This document shows positions 6,289-12,182 of a DNA stretch of 12,182 nucleotides, in pieces. The notes beneath the pieces were generated by a model. The model worked only from the letters and a program-made list of their open reading frames with translations, had not been told where the DNA came from and ran no database searches. The stretch covers positions 1 to 12,182 of the forward strand of contig JBDHZK010000079.1 in the NCBI GenBank assembly GCA_039811865.1, given 5' to 3'. This DNA comes from JBDHZK01 sp039811865. Lineage in GTDB: Bacteria; Actinomycetota; Actinomycetes; Propionibacteriales; Propionibacteriaceae. Position 1 is the first letter of the stretch; each line of letters opens with the position of its first letter. The translations under genes were made by a program, and so were the position numbers.

Positions 6289-7578
6289 ATGAGCGACGCT
6301 GCCCAGGCCTTCGACGCCGTCCAACTGATCCGACTGAAGCGGGACGGGGGCCGGCTGTCCGACGCCCAGATCGACTGGCTGATCGACGCCTACACCAACG
6401 GGGGCGTCGCGGAGGAGCAGATGGCGGCGATGGCGATGGCCGTGCTGTTCCGCGGCCTCGACCCCGCTGAGCTTTCCCGATGGACGGCCGCCATGATCGC
6501 CTCCGGCCAGCGCCTGGACTTCTCCGGGCTGTCCCGGCCAACGGCGGACAAGCACTCCACCGGTGGTGTCGGCGACAAGGTCACGCTCCCCCTGGCGCCC
6601 CTGGTGGCGGCCTGCGGCGTGGCCGTCCCGCAGCTCTCCGGGCGGGGACTGGGCCACACCGGCGGCACGCTCGACAAGCTGGAGTCCATTCCGGGATGGC
6701 GCGCAGACCTGACCAACGCGGAAATGATGCGCCAACTCGAGGACGTCGGCGCGGTGATCTGCGCCGCGGGCGCCGGGCTCGCTCCGGCCGACAAGAAGCT
6801 GTATGCCCTGCGCGATGTGACCGGAACCGTCGAGGCGATCCCGCTGATCGCGTCCTCGATCATGAGCAAGAAGATCGCCGAGGGCACGGGCGCGCTGGTG
6901 CTCGATGTCAAGACCGGGAGCGGCGCCTTCATGACCGACCGTGGGCGCGCCGGCGAACTGGCGCGGACGATGGTCGACCTGGGAAAGGCCGCCGGCCTGA
7001 AAACCGTCGCCCTGATCACCGACATGAACACCCCGCTCGGCCTGACGGCGGGAAACGCCCTGGAGGTACGGGAATCGGTGGAGGTGCTGGCCGGCGGCGG
7101 CCCGCCGGACGTGGTCGAACTGACCCTCGCCCTGGCAAGGGAGATGCTGGCCGCTGCCGGGGTGGACGCCGACCCGGCGGGCGTCTTGGCCAGTGGAGCG
7201 GCGATGGACACTTGGCGCGCCATGATCGCCGCGCAGGGCGGGGACCCCGACGCCCCGCTGCCCACAGCCAAGCACTGTGACGACTTGGTGGCCACGCGGG
7301 CCGGGGTGGTCACGCGCATCGACGCGATGGCGGTCGGGCTGGCCGCCTGGCGCCTGGGCGCCGGGCGCGCTCGGAAGGAGGACCCGGTTCAGGCCGGCGC
7401 CGGGGTGGAACTCCATGTTCGTCCGGGGGATGAGGTCAGCGTCGGCCAACGACTGCTGACCCTGCACACCGACGCACCCGACCGGTTCGCCCGCGCCCTG
7501 GAGGCACTAGCCGACGGAGTGGCGGTGGGCGGCACCCCCTCCGGCGCCCGGCCGGTGGTGCTGGAGCGGATCGACTGA
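6289..7578 (+). CDS. deoA: Thymidine phosphorylase (pyrimidine-nucleoside phosphorylase)
   Basis: A 429-residue enzyme, the normal length for the family. It cleaves thymidine or deoxyuridine (and uridine in the PyNP subtype) with phosphate, giving the free base and (deoxy)ribose-1-phosphate for salvage. An N-terminal helical domain (about 1-65) precedes the phosphate-binding signature KHSTGGVGDKVTLPLAP (88-104). GRGLGHTGGTLDKLESIPG (118-136) and the substrate residues R175, S190 and K194 (in YALRDVTGT and ASSIMSKK) line up with the known E. coli positions at a constant offset. The C-terminal alpha/beta domain ends with a VRPGDEVSVGQRLLTLHT hairpin typical of these enzymes. I start at ATG 6289, because the upstream in-frame extension to 6163 reads through the GH76 start region and lacks family similarity. 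It converges with citramalate synthase with only 13 bp between stops. The thymidine versus broad pyrimidine specificity is not certain. Confidence 0.93.
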   Translation: MSDAAQAFDAVQLIRLKRDGGRLSDAQIDWLIDAYTNGGVAEEQMAAMAMAVLFRGLDPAELSRWTAAMIASGQRLDFSGLSRPTADKHSTGGVGDKVTLPLAPLVAACGVAVPQLSGRGLGHTGGTLDKLESIPGWRADLTNAEMMRQLEDVGAVICAAGAGLAPADKKLYALRDVTGTVEAIPLIASSIMSKKIAEGTGALVLDVKTGSGAFMTDRGRAGELARTMVDLGKAAGLKTVALITDMNTPLGLTAGNALEVRESVEVLAGGGPPDVVELTLALAREMLAAAGVDADPAGVLASGAAMDTWRAMIAAQGGDPDAPLPTAKHCDDLVATRAGVVTRIDAMAVGLAAWRLGAGRARKEDPVQAGAGVELHVRPGDEVSVGQRLLTLHTDAPDRFARALEALADGVAVGGTPSGARPVVLERID

Positions 7579-7603
7579 TTGGCGGGCGGGGTCAGCGCCG
7601 ATC
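7577..7603. terminator. Possible bidirectional hairpin between convergent deoA and cimA
   Basis: GATTGGCG (7577-7584) can pair with CGCCGATC (7596-7603), 8 bp including one G-T wobble, across an 11-nt loop. It covers the stop codons of both convergent genes. No T-runs flank it, so intrinsic termination is uncertain. Confidence 0.35.
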
Positions 7604-9175
7604 GATCAGGCCCCAGCGATAGGCGTCGGACAAGGCGTCCCAACTGGCCTCGATGACGTTGTTGCCGACGCCGACTGTTGTCCAGGTGCGCTCGCCGTCG
7701 GTGGTATCGATCAGACTGCGTACGATCGCGTCGGTGCCGTGGCCTTGGTCGAGGATGCGCACCCGGTAGTCGGTGAGTTCGAACGAACCGGCCTGCGGGT
7801 AGGCCTTCACCAGCGCCGCGCGCAAGGCGTTGTCGAGCGCGTTCACGGGGCCTTGGCCTTCGCCGACCAGATGCTGCACCTCGCCCTTCGCTTTTACCTT
7901 GACCGTCGCCTCGGAGTCGCCGTCGGCGCCTTGCTCGTGCTGGGTGAAGACGCGCCAGGCGACGACGTCGAAGATGCGGTCGCCAACACCTAGTTCCTCC
8001 CGGAGCAGCAGTTCGAAGCTGGCGTCGGCGGACTCGTAGGAGTAGCCCTGCATCTCGCGCTGCTTGACCTTGTCGGTTACCTGAGCGGCCAGTTGACGGT
8101 CGGACAGGTCGTAGCCCATCTCGCCACCCTTGATCTGGATGTTCGCCCGGCCGGCCATGTCGGAGATCAGCATGCGCATGTCGTTGCCGACGAGTTCGGG
8201 GTCGATGTGCTGGTAGAGGTTCGAATCCACCTTGATCGCGGAAGCATGCAGGCCCGCCTTGTGGGCGAAGGCCGAACTGCCCACATAGGGCTGCCGGCTG
8301 TTCGGCGGGACGTTGGTCACGCCGGCAATCGCGTGGCTGATCCGGGTCGCCTCGGCCAGCGCCTCCGGCGGTATGAGGCTCCAGCCGTACTTCAACTGCA
8401 GGTTGGCGACGACCTGCATGATGTCGGCGTTACCCGTCCGCTCGCCGTGCCCGTTCACGGTGCCCTGCACGTGCATCACGCCTGCGTCGACGGCGGCTAG
8501 GGTATTGGCCACCGCGCAACCGGTGTCGTTGTGGCAGTGGATCCCCAGGTCGACCCCGATGACCCCCGCGGAAGACACGATGTCCCCCATCCAGGCGGGC
8601 AGCATGCCCCCATTGGTGTCACACAGAACGCACACCTCGGCGCCCGCCTCGGCCGCGGCGCGGATCACCTCGAGGGCGTAGCCGGAGTTGGCGCGGAACC
8701 CGTCGAAGAAGTGCTCCAGGTCCACGAACACACGCCGGCCCTCGCTGACCAGATGGGTCACGGTGTCGGTGACCATGGCGAGGTTCTCGGGAAGCGTGGT
8801 GCCGAGCGCCCGGATGACGTGTTCGTCATGGCTCTTCGCAACGATGCAGACGACGCTGGTCGCCGCATCAACCAACGCGCGCACCTGCGGGTCGTCGGCG
8901 GCCCTGGTACCTACCTTGCGGGTCGCGCCGAAGGCGACCAGCTCGGCGTTGTTGAGCCGCAACTCGCCGGCCGCGGCAGCGGCGAAGAAGGCCGTGTCGT
9001 TCGGGTTGGCGCCCGGCCAGCCACCCTCGATGAAGTCGACGCCGAAGTCGTCCAGATGCCGGGCGATTCGGAGCTTGTCGCTGACCGACAGCCGCAGACC
9101 CTCCTGTTGGGCGCCGTCGCGCAACGTGGTGTCGAAGACGTGGAAGGTTTCTGGAGCCACCAGGTTGCTCGTCAT
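7592..9175 (-). CDS. cimA: Citramalate synthase (CimA-type; DRE-TIM metallolyase family)
   Basis: A 527-residue enzyme expected to condense pyruvate with acetyl-CoA to (R)-citramalate, the first step of the threonine-independent isoleucine route. The TIM barrel opens with FDTTLRDGAQQEG (14-26; R19 and D20 are the catalytic/metal pair). It carries the second signature GIHCHNDTGCAVAN (211-224; H213 and H215 bind metal) and VQGTVNGHGERTGNADI (236-252). The C-terminal LeuA-type regulatory/dimer domain (about 385-520) includes GEGQGPVNALDNAL (438-451), so allosteric feedback by isoleucine is plausible. The length and FHVFDTTLRDGAQQEG opening fit the ~530-residue actinobacterial citramalate synthase group rather than 2-isopropylmalate or homocitrate synthases. 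I use ATG 9175; GTG 9190 would add 5 residues. GAGG lies 9 nt upstream of the ATG. ilvE lies upstream on the same strand with a structured 154-bp spacer. Confidence 0.88.
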   Translation of the reverse strand: MTSNLVAPETFHVFDTTLRDGAQQEGLRLSVSDKLRIARHLDDFGVDFIEGGWPGANPNDTAFFAAAAAGELRLNNAELVAFGATRKVGTRAADDPQVRALVDAATSVVCIVAKSHDEHVIRALGTTLPENLAMVTDTVTHLVSEGRRVFVDLEHFFDGFRANSGYALEVIRAAAEAGAEVCVLCDTNGGMLPAWMGDIVSSAGVIGVDLGIHCHNDTGCAVANTLAAVDAGVMHVQGTVNGHGERTGNADIMQVVANLQLKYGWSLIPPEALAEATRISHAIAGVTNVPPNSRQPYVGSSAFAHKAGLHASAIKVDSNLYQHIDPELVGNDMRMLISDMAGRANIQIKGGEMGYDLSDRQLAAQVTDKVKQREMQGYSYESADASFELLLREELGVGDRIFDVVAWRVFTQHEQGADGDSEATVKVKAKGEVQHLVGEGQGPVNALDNALRAALVKAYPQAGSFELTDYRVRILDQGHGTDAIVRSLIDTTDGERTWTTVGVGNNVIEASWDALSDAYRWGLIDRR

Positions 9176-9235
9176 CAGCGTCCGCCTCACGGTGTCGGGT
9201 GCGCGCGCGTCCCGGATCGCCCGGCGCCGCGCGGA

Positions 9236-9324
9236 GTTCGAACCTACGGTACCGTCAGTTGCTCACTGAGTGAGACTCGAACTCGCCACTCAAGACAGAC
9301 TCGGTGAGCTCACCCTCGATCGAG
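9236..9324 (-). promoter_or_regulatory. Palindrome-rich control region between ilvE and cimA
   Basis: Five palindromes fall within 89 bp: GTTCGAAC (9236-9243), ACGGTACCGT (9246-9255), CTCACT-G-AGTGAG (9262-9274), GGTGAGCTCACC (9303-9314) and CTCGATCGAG (9315-9324). In addition GCTCACTGAG (9261-9270) pairs with CTCGGTGAGC (9300-9309): 9 of 10 bp in minus-strand RNA, 10 of 10 with one G-U in plus-strand RNA. That pairing excludes the local hairpins. TAGGTT (9241-9246, minus strand) is a possible cimA -10 embedded in it. Operators, an attenuator or an ilvE terminator are all possible; the function is inference. Confidence 0.45.
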
Positions 9325-9329
9325 CGTGG

Positions 9330-10415
9330 TCAGCACACCCTGGTCAACCAGCCATGGACGTCCTCGGCGCGGCCGTACTGCACGTCCAGGATCGCGTCGC
9401 GGATCTTTCGGGTGATGGGGCTGGCCTCGTCGCCGACCCGCCATTCGCGCTCCGCCGTCTTGAACGCGCCGATCGGGGTGATCACCGCCGCCGTCCCGCA
9501 AGCGAAAACCTCGCCGACGTGGCCGTCGGCGATTCCGCCCAGCAACTCCTCCAGCTCGATCCGCCGCTCCACCGGCTTGAGGCCGACGTCCGCGGCGACG
9601 GTCAGGATCGCTCCGCGCGTCACGCCCTCGAGGATCGTGCCGGTCAGCTCCGGGGTGACGAGTTCGCCGTCCGCGGTGATCAAGAAGACGTTCATGCCGC
9701 CCAGTTCCTCGACGTACTTGCCCTGTGCAGCGTCGGCGAACAGCACCTGGCTGCAGCCGTGCTCATAGCCCTCGTATTGTGCGATCAGGCTGGAGGCGTA
9801 GTTGCCACCGCACTTGGCGGCTCCCGTCCCGCCCTTTCCGGCGCGGCTGTACCTGTCGGTGACCCAGATATCGACGGGCTTGACGCCCCCGGTGAAGTAG
9901 GGCCCGACCGGGCTGGCGATCACCGAATACGTGACCCCGTGCGCTGCCCGAACGCCCAGGAAGGATTCCGAGGCGAACATGAACGGGCGCAGGTACAGGC
10001 TCTTCTCGCCGCCCCCGCCCGGAACCCAGTGCGCGTCCGCGGTGACCAGATTCTTCGCGGAGGTCAGGTAGTCCTCGACCGGCAATTCGGGCAGCATCAG
10101 CCGGTCGGCGGACCGGTTGAAGCGAGCCGCGTTGACCTCGGGCCGGAACAACCAGATGGAGTCGTCGGCGTGCCGATAGGCCTTCATGCCCTCGAAGATC
10201 TCCTGCCCGTAGTGCAGGACGGCGGCCGACGGGTCCAGCACGAACGGCCCGTAGGGCTTGACCGAATCATCGTGCCAGCCTTCGCCCTTGGTCCAAGTGG
10301 CGATGGCCATGTGGTCGGTGAAGTAGTCGCCGAATCCGGGATCACCGATGATCTTCTTCACCTCGTCGAGGGGACGGGCGTGTGGGTTCGGCGTAACCGC
10401 GAAGCTGAGGGCCAT
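9330..10415 (-). CDS. ilvE: Branched-chain amino acid aminotransferase
   Basis: A 361-residue PLP enzyme of fold type IV. It transfers amino groups between glutamate and the 2-oxo acids of isoleucine, leucine and valine, the final step of their synthesis. The N-terminal domain shows LHYGQEIFEGMKAYRH (67-82), which contains the YGQxxFEG block of the actinobacterial and eukaryotic BCAT subgroup, and LYLRPFMFAS (140-149). The PLP Schiff-base lysine is K201 in GTGAAKCGGNYASS (196-209). YVEELGGMNVFLI (234-246) carries the conserved Glu that contacts the cofactor nitrogen. Length and motifs are complete, and the protein is cytosolic. The start is ATG 10415, 6 nt after a TAGCCT element (minus strand), indicating a leaderless mRNA. 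It is divergent from leuB across 110 bp and upstream of cimA on the same strand, fitting a branched-chain amino acid cluster. Confidence 0.95.
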   Translation of the reverse strand: MALSFAVTPNPHARPLDEVKKIIGDPGFGDYFTDHMAIATWTKGEGWHDDSVKPYGPFVLDPSAAVLHYGQEIFEGMKAYRHADDSIWLFRPEVNAARFNRSADRLMLPELPVEDYLTSAKNLVTADAHWVPGGGGEKSLYLRPFMFASESFLGVRAAHGVTYSVIASPVGPYFTGGVKPVDIWVTDRYSRAGKGGTGAAKCGGNYASSLIAQYEGYEHGCSQVLFADAAQGKYVEELGGMNVFLITADGELVTPELTGTILEGVTRGAILTVAADVGLKPVERRIELEELLGGIADGHVGEVFACGTAAVITPIGAFKTAEREWRVGDEASPITRKIRDAILDVQYGRAEDVHGWLTRVC

Positions 10416-10421
10416 GCGCGA

Positions 10422-10427
10422 AGGCTA
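10422..10427 (-). promoter_or_regulatory. Candidate -10 (TAGCCT) of ilvE, leaderless
   Basis: TAGCCT on the minus strand is a full TANNNT match, ending 6 nt before the ATG at 10415. It mirrors the leuB element on the other side of the divergent spacer. No ribosome-binding site is visible. Confidence 0.5.
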
Positions 10428-10449
10428 CTCCGCGGCGTCCCCGCTGAGC

Positions 10450-10470
10450 GCGACCGTTTCGAGCGACCGT
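10450..10470 (+). repeat. Direct repeat GCGACCGT in the ilvE/leuB divergent spacer
   Basis: GCGACCGT occurs at 10450-10457 and 10463-10470, 13 bp apart start to start, upstream of both divergent promoters. The heptamer CGCTGAG is also present twice (10442-10448 and 10478-10484). These may be regulator half-sites; no known operator is recognised. Confidence 0.3.
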
Positions 10471-10513
10471 CGTCGGGCGCTGAGACCACGGGCGAATGCC
10501 CTCGCCGGCTAGT

Positions 10514-10519
10514 TAGGCT
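10514..10519 (+). promoter_or_regulatory. Candidate -10 (TAGGCT) of leuB, leaderless
   Basis: TAGGCT is a full TANNNT match, ends 6 nt before the ATG at 10526, and is identical to the element before the FAH gene. No Shine-Dalgarno lies between it and the start. Confidence 0.5.
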
Positions 10520-10525
10520 GCGCGA

Positions 10526-11602
10526 ATGCCGAACTCCGACCCGACATCCACCACGCCCACGATCGCCGTCATCGGTGGCGATGGGATCGGTCCCGAGGTC
10601 GTCGCCGAGGGACTCAAGGCGCTGCGGGCGGCCGTCGGGGACGACGTGTTCGAACTGGTCCACTACGACCTGGGGGCGCAGCGTTGGCAGCGCACCGGCG
10701 AGGTCCTGCCCGACTCCGTGCTGGCCGAGTTGGCGCAGACCGACGCGGTGATCCTCGGCGCCGTCGGCGCGGCTCCGGGCAGCAAGGCGGTGCCGAGCGG
10801 ACTGCTGGAACGAGGCCTGCTGCTCAAGCTCCGCTTCGCGTTCGACCAGTACGTGAATCTGCGGCCCAGCCGCTACTACCCCGGCCAGGCAACCCCCCTG
10901 GCCGCCTCGGTCACCGATCGCGGACCCATCGATTTCGTCGTCGTCCGCGAAGGCACCGAGGGCCTGTACTGCGGCAACGGCGGTTCCGTCCGCACGGGGA
11001 CGCCGCACGAGTTGGCCACCGAGGTCAGCGTCAACACCGCTTATGGGGCCGAGCGGGTGATCCGGGACGCCTTCCGGCGCGCCACCCGGCGGCGCAACAA
11101 GGTCACGCTCGTGCACAAGCACAACGTGCTCGTCCACGCGGGCGGACTATGGAATCGCGTCTTCACGCAGGTGGCGGCCGAGTTCCCCGAGGTCGAGACC
11201 GACTATCTGCACATCGACGCCGCGACGATCATGATGGTCGTCGACCCGCAGCGCTTCGACGTGCTGGTCACCGACAACCTCTTCGGCGACATCATCACCG
11301 ACCTCGCCGCGGCCGTCACCGGTGGCATCGGGCTGGCCGCCTCGGCCAACGTCAACCCCGACAAGACCTTCCCCTCGATGTTCGAACCCGTCCATGGTTC
11401 GGCTCCGGACATTGCCGGAAAGCAACTCGCCGACCCCAGCGCGACGATCTTGTCGATGGCCCTGCTCTTGGACCACCTCGGCCGTCCGAAGGACGCCGCG
11501 CGCATCGAGGCGGCGGTCACCGCCGACATCACCGAGCGGACTGCTCCCCGGCCCACATCGCAGATCGGCGACGACATCGCCGCCCGCGTCGCCGCTTCCT
11601 GA
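10526..11602 (+). CDS. leuB: 3-isopropylmalate dehydrogenase (also expected to serve the citramalate route)
   Basis: A 358-residue NAD-dependent beta-decarboxylating dehydrogenase. It oxidises and decarboxylates 3-isopropylmalate to 2-oxoisocaproate for leucine; LeuB enzymes also convert 3-methylmalate to 2-oxobutyrate in the citramalate pathway. The N-terminal IAVIGGDGIGPEVVAEG (13-29) is followed by the substrate-arginine region LKLRFAFDQYVNLRPSRYYPG (100-120), FVVVREGTEGLYCG (137-150) and the catalytic NTAYGAERVIR tyrosine (Y173). Next come VHKHNVL (K198), the metal-binding VTDNLFGDIITDLAA aspartates (D250, D255, D259) and the NAD loop MFEPVHGSAPDIAGK (285-299). The long actinobacterial N-terminus and sequence style favour LeuB over isocitrate or tartrate dehydrogenase. 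It is divergent from ilvE, with its stop only 8 bp from the convergent transporter stop. No leuA, leuC or leuD is in the window. Confidence 0.92.
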   Translation: MPNSDPTSTTPTIAVIGGDGIGPEVVAEGLKALRAAVGDDVFELVHYDLGAQRWQRTGEVLPDSVLAELAQTDAVILGAVGAAPGSKAVPSGLLERGLLLKLRFAFDQYVNLRPSRYYPGQATPLAASVTDRGPIDFVVVREGTEGLYCGNGGSVRTGTPHELATEVSVNTAYGAERVIRDAFRRATRRRNKVTLVHKHNVLVHAGGLWNRVFTQVAAEFPEVETDYLHIDAATIMMVVDPQRFDVLVTDNLFGDIITDLAAAVTGGIGLAASANVNPDKTFPSMFEPVHGSAPDIAGKQLADPSATILSMALLLDHLGRPKDAARIEAAVTADITERTAPRPTSQIGDDIAARVAAS

Positions 11603-11610
11603 CCGGCGGC

Positions 11611-12182
11611 TCAGCCCGAGCGCGGGTGGGCGTGCCGATGGTGTGCGTCCGGCGTGTGCGGGTGCGAGTGCGTCACCGGTTTGTGGGTGTGCTGGTGGGT
11701 GTGCCAGGTGCCCGGTGAAACCGGTTCGGGATGGTCGTGGTCGTGGTGGCCGTCGTCGTGCCGGTGTCGATGCGTGTGCGTGGTTTCGGCGTGAGTGTGC
11801 GCGTGATCGTGGGCCTCGGTCAGGTGCAGAAACACGCCGACCGCCATCAATCCGCCCGCCGCTCCAAGTTGCCAGGTGAACGGGTCGCCCAAAACCAGGG
11901 CGAGGACCGCCCCGGCGAACGGCGCGGTGGAGAAGTAGGCCCCTGCCCGCGCCGTGCCCACCTCGCGAAGCGCGATGATGAACAGCACCAGGCTCACGCC
12001 GTACGCCGCCAGACCGATCAGGCCAGCGCCCAGCACCTGCCCGGCGGACGGCCACGCGGCTCCGGCAGCGAACCCCAGGCCCAGGTTGACCGGCCCGGCG
12101 AACAGGCCCTTGATCATCGCGAGCCACGTCTCGTCGGTAAGGGAAACCTTGCGGGTCAGATTGTTGTCGATCGCCCAGCACA
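11611..12182 (-). CDS. EamA/DMT-family transporter, 5'-truncated by the window, with His-rich C-terminal tail
   Basis: The C-terminal 189 residues of an open frame that continues off the right edge; the start is not visible. The visible part begins CWAIDNNLTRKVSL, reminiscent of the end of an EamA repeat, followed by about four hydrophobic segments (around GPVNLGLGF, LGAGLIGLAAYGVSLVLFIIA, GAYFSTAPFAGAVLALVLG, LGAAGGLMAVGVFLHL). That is the second EamA half of a ten-segment drug/metabolite transporter. After the last helix comes a roughly 70-residue soluble tail containing 24 histidines, many as HxH or HH pairs mixed with Asp and Thr. The tail would bind Ni2+, Zn2+, Co2+ or Cu2+, pointing to metal transport or metal sensing; that is inference, because the family transports many metabolites. 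It converges with leuB with 8 bp between stops. Confidence 0.8.
   Translation of the reverse strand, partial: CWAIDNNLTRKVSLTDETWLAMIKGLFAGPVNLGLGFAAGAAWPSAGQVLGAGLIGLAAYGVSLVLFIIALREVGTARAGAYFSTAPFAGAVLALVLGDPFTWQLGAAGGLMAVGVFLHLTEAHDHAHTHAETTHTHRHRHDDGHHDHDHPEPVSPGTWHTHQHTHKPVTHSHPHTPDAHHRHAHPRSG

Noticed and set aside
6220..7467. Upstream extension of the GH76 frame across the whole deoA gene on the minus strand
   Set aside because: The added ~416 residues are antisense to deoA and have shadow composition. A proper start with AGGA exists at 6219.
9237..9290. tRNA-like T-arm fragments (GTTCGAAC, AGTTCGAGT) suggesting a tRNA remnant or attachment site
   Set aside because: There is no anticodon arm, no acceptor with a CCA end, and no integrase or flanking repeat. 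The resemblance is limited to short T-loop-like words.
9262..9313. Short frames in the ilvE-cimA spacer as an attenuation leader peptide
   Set aside because: The tiny GTG-started frames encode mostly Ser, Thr and Ala and contain no run of Ile, Leu or Val codons.
9270..10751. A 493-codon open frame on the plus strand opposite ilvE
   Set aside because: It lies antisense to the strongly motif-supported ilvE and overlaps the leuB start. Its translation is Arg/Pro/Gly/Asp-rich without any recognisable domain, as expected of a high-GC shadow frame.
11630..11830. GTG/TGCG-rich repetitive stretch as a CRISPR or satellite repeat
   Set aside because: There are no regular repeat-spacer units. The repetitiveness is explained by the His-codon-rich tail of the transporter on the minus strand.
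11147..12181. A 344-codon minus-strand frame opposite leuB and reaching into the transporter region
   Set aside because: It is antisense to leuB and out of frame with the transporter, with no motifs; the EamA-type frame with its hydrophobic segments is the real gene there.

Overview
The window reads as an ordinary chromosomal stretch of a high-GC actinobacterium. The gene set, the strong GC bias of third codon positions, the actinobacterial style of the leuB, citramalate synthase and tRNA genes, and several start codons placed 6-7 nt after a TANNNT-like -10 element all fit that. A Propionibacteriaceae-like host is my guess; no taxonomic marker is present to prove it.

Layout from left to right. 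(1) 8-1657, minus: a complete flavin-dependent dehydrogenase of the KstD/fumarate-reductase flavoprotein class. (2) 1771-2037, minus: a tRNA-Gln(CTG) then tRNA-Glu(CTC) pair, with a perfect hairpin between them and a terminator-like hairpin after them. (3) 2142-6219, minus: a CPBP/CAAX-type membrane protease, a fumarylacetoacetate-hydrolase family enzyme (the two overlap by 4 nt), a ChaA-type Ca2+/H+ antiporter, and a GH76-like alpha-mannanase-type protein without a signal peptide. (4) 6289-7578, plus: thymidine/pyrimidine-nucleoside phosphorylase, divergent from the GH76 gene across a 69-bp spacer. (5) 7592-11602: branched-chain amino acid genes, namely citramalate synthase (minus), branched-chain aminotransferase ilvE (minus) and, divergent from ilvE, 3-isopropylmalate dehydrogenase leuB (plus). 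(6) 11611-12182, minus: the C-terminal part of an EamA/DMT-type transporter ending in an extremely histidine-rich tail; its start lies outside the window.

The functional core is region 5. Citramalate synthase makes citramalate from pyruvate and acetyl-CoA, LeuB-type dehydrogenases oxidise both 3-isopropylmalate and the 3-methylmalate of the citramalate route, and IlvE performs the last transamination to Ile, Leu and Val. Together they suggest threonine-independent isoleucine synthesis. The 154-bp ilvE-cimA spacer is rich in palindromes and contains mutually exclusive pairings, so it is the best place to look for regulation.

I see no CRISPR array, insertion sequence, phage gene, toxin-antitoxin pair or defence system, and no clear novel system. 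The observations worth following are the structured ilvE-cimA spacer, the repeated leaderless-promoter pattern, the histidine-rich transporter tail and the tRNA spacer hairpin.
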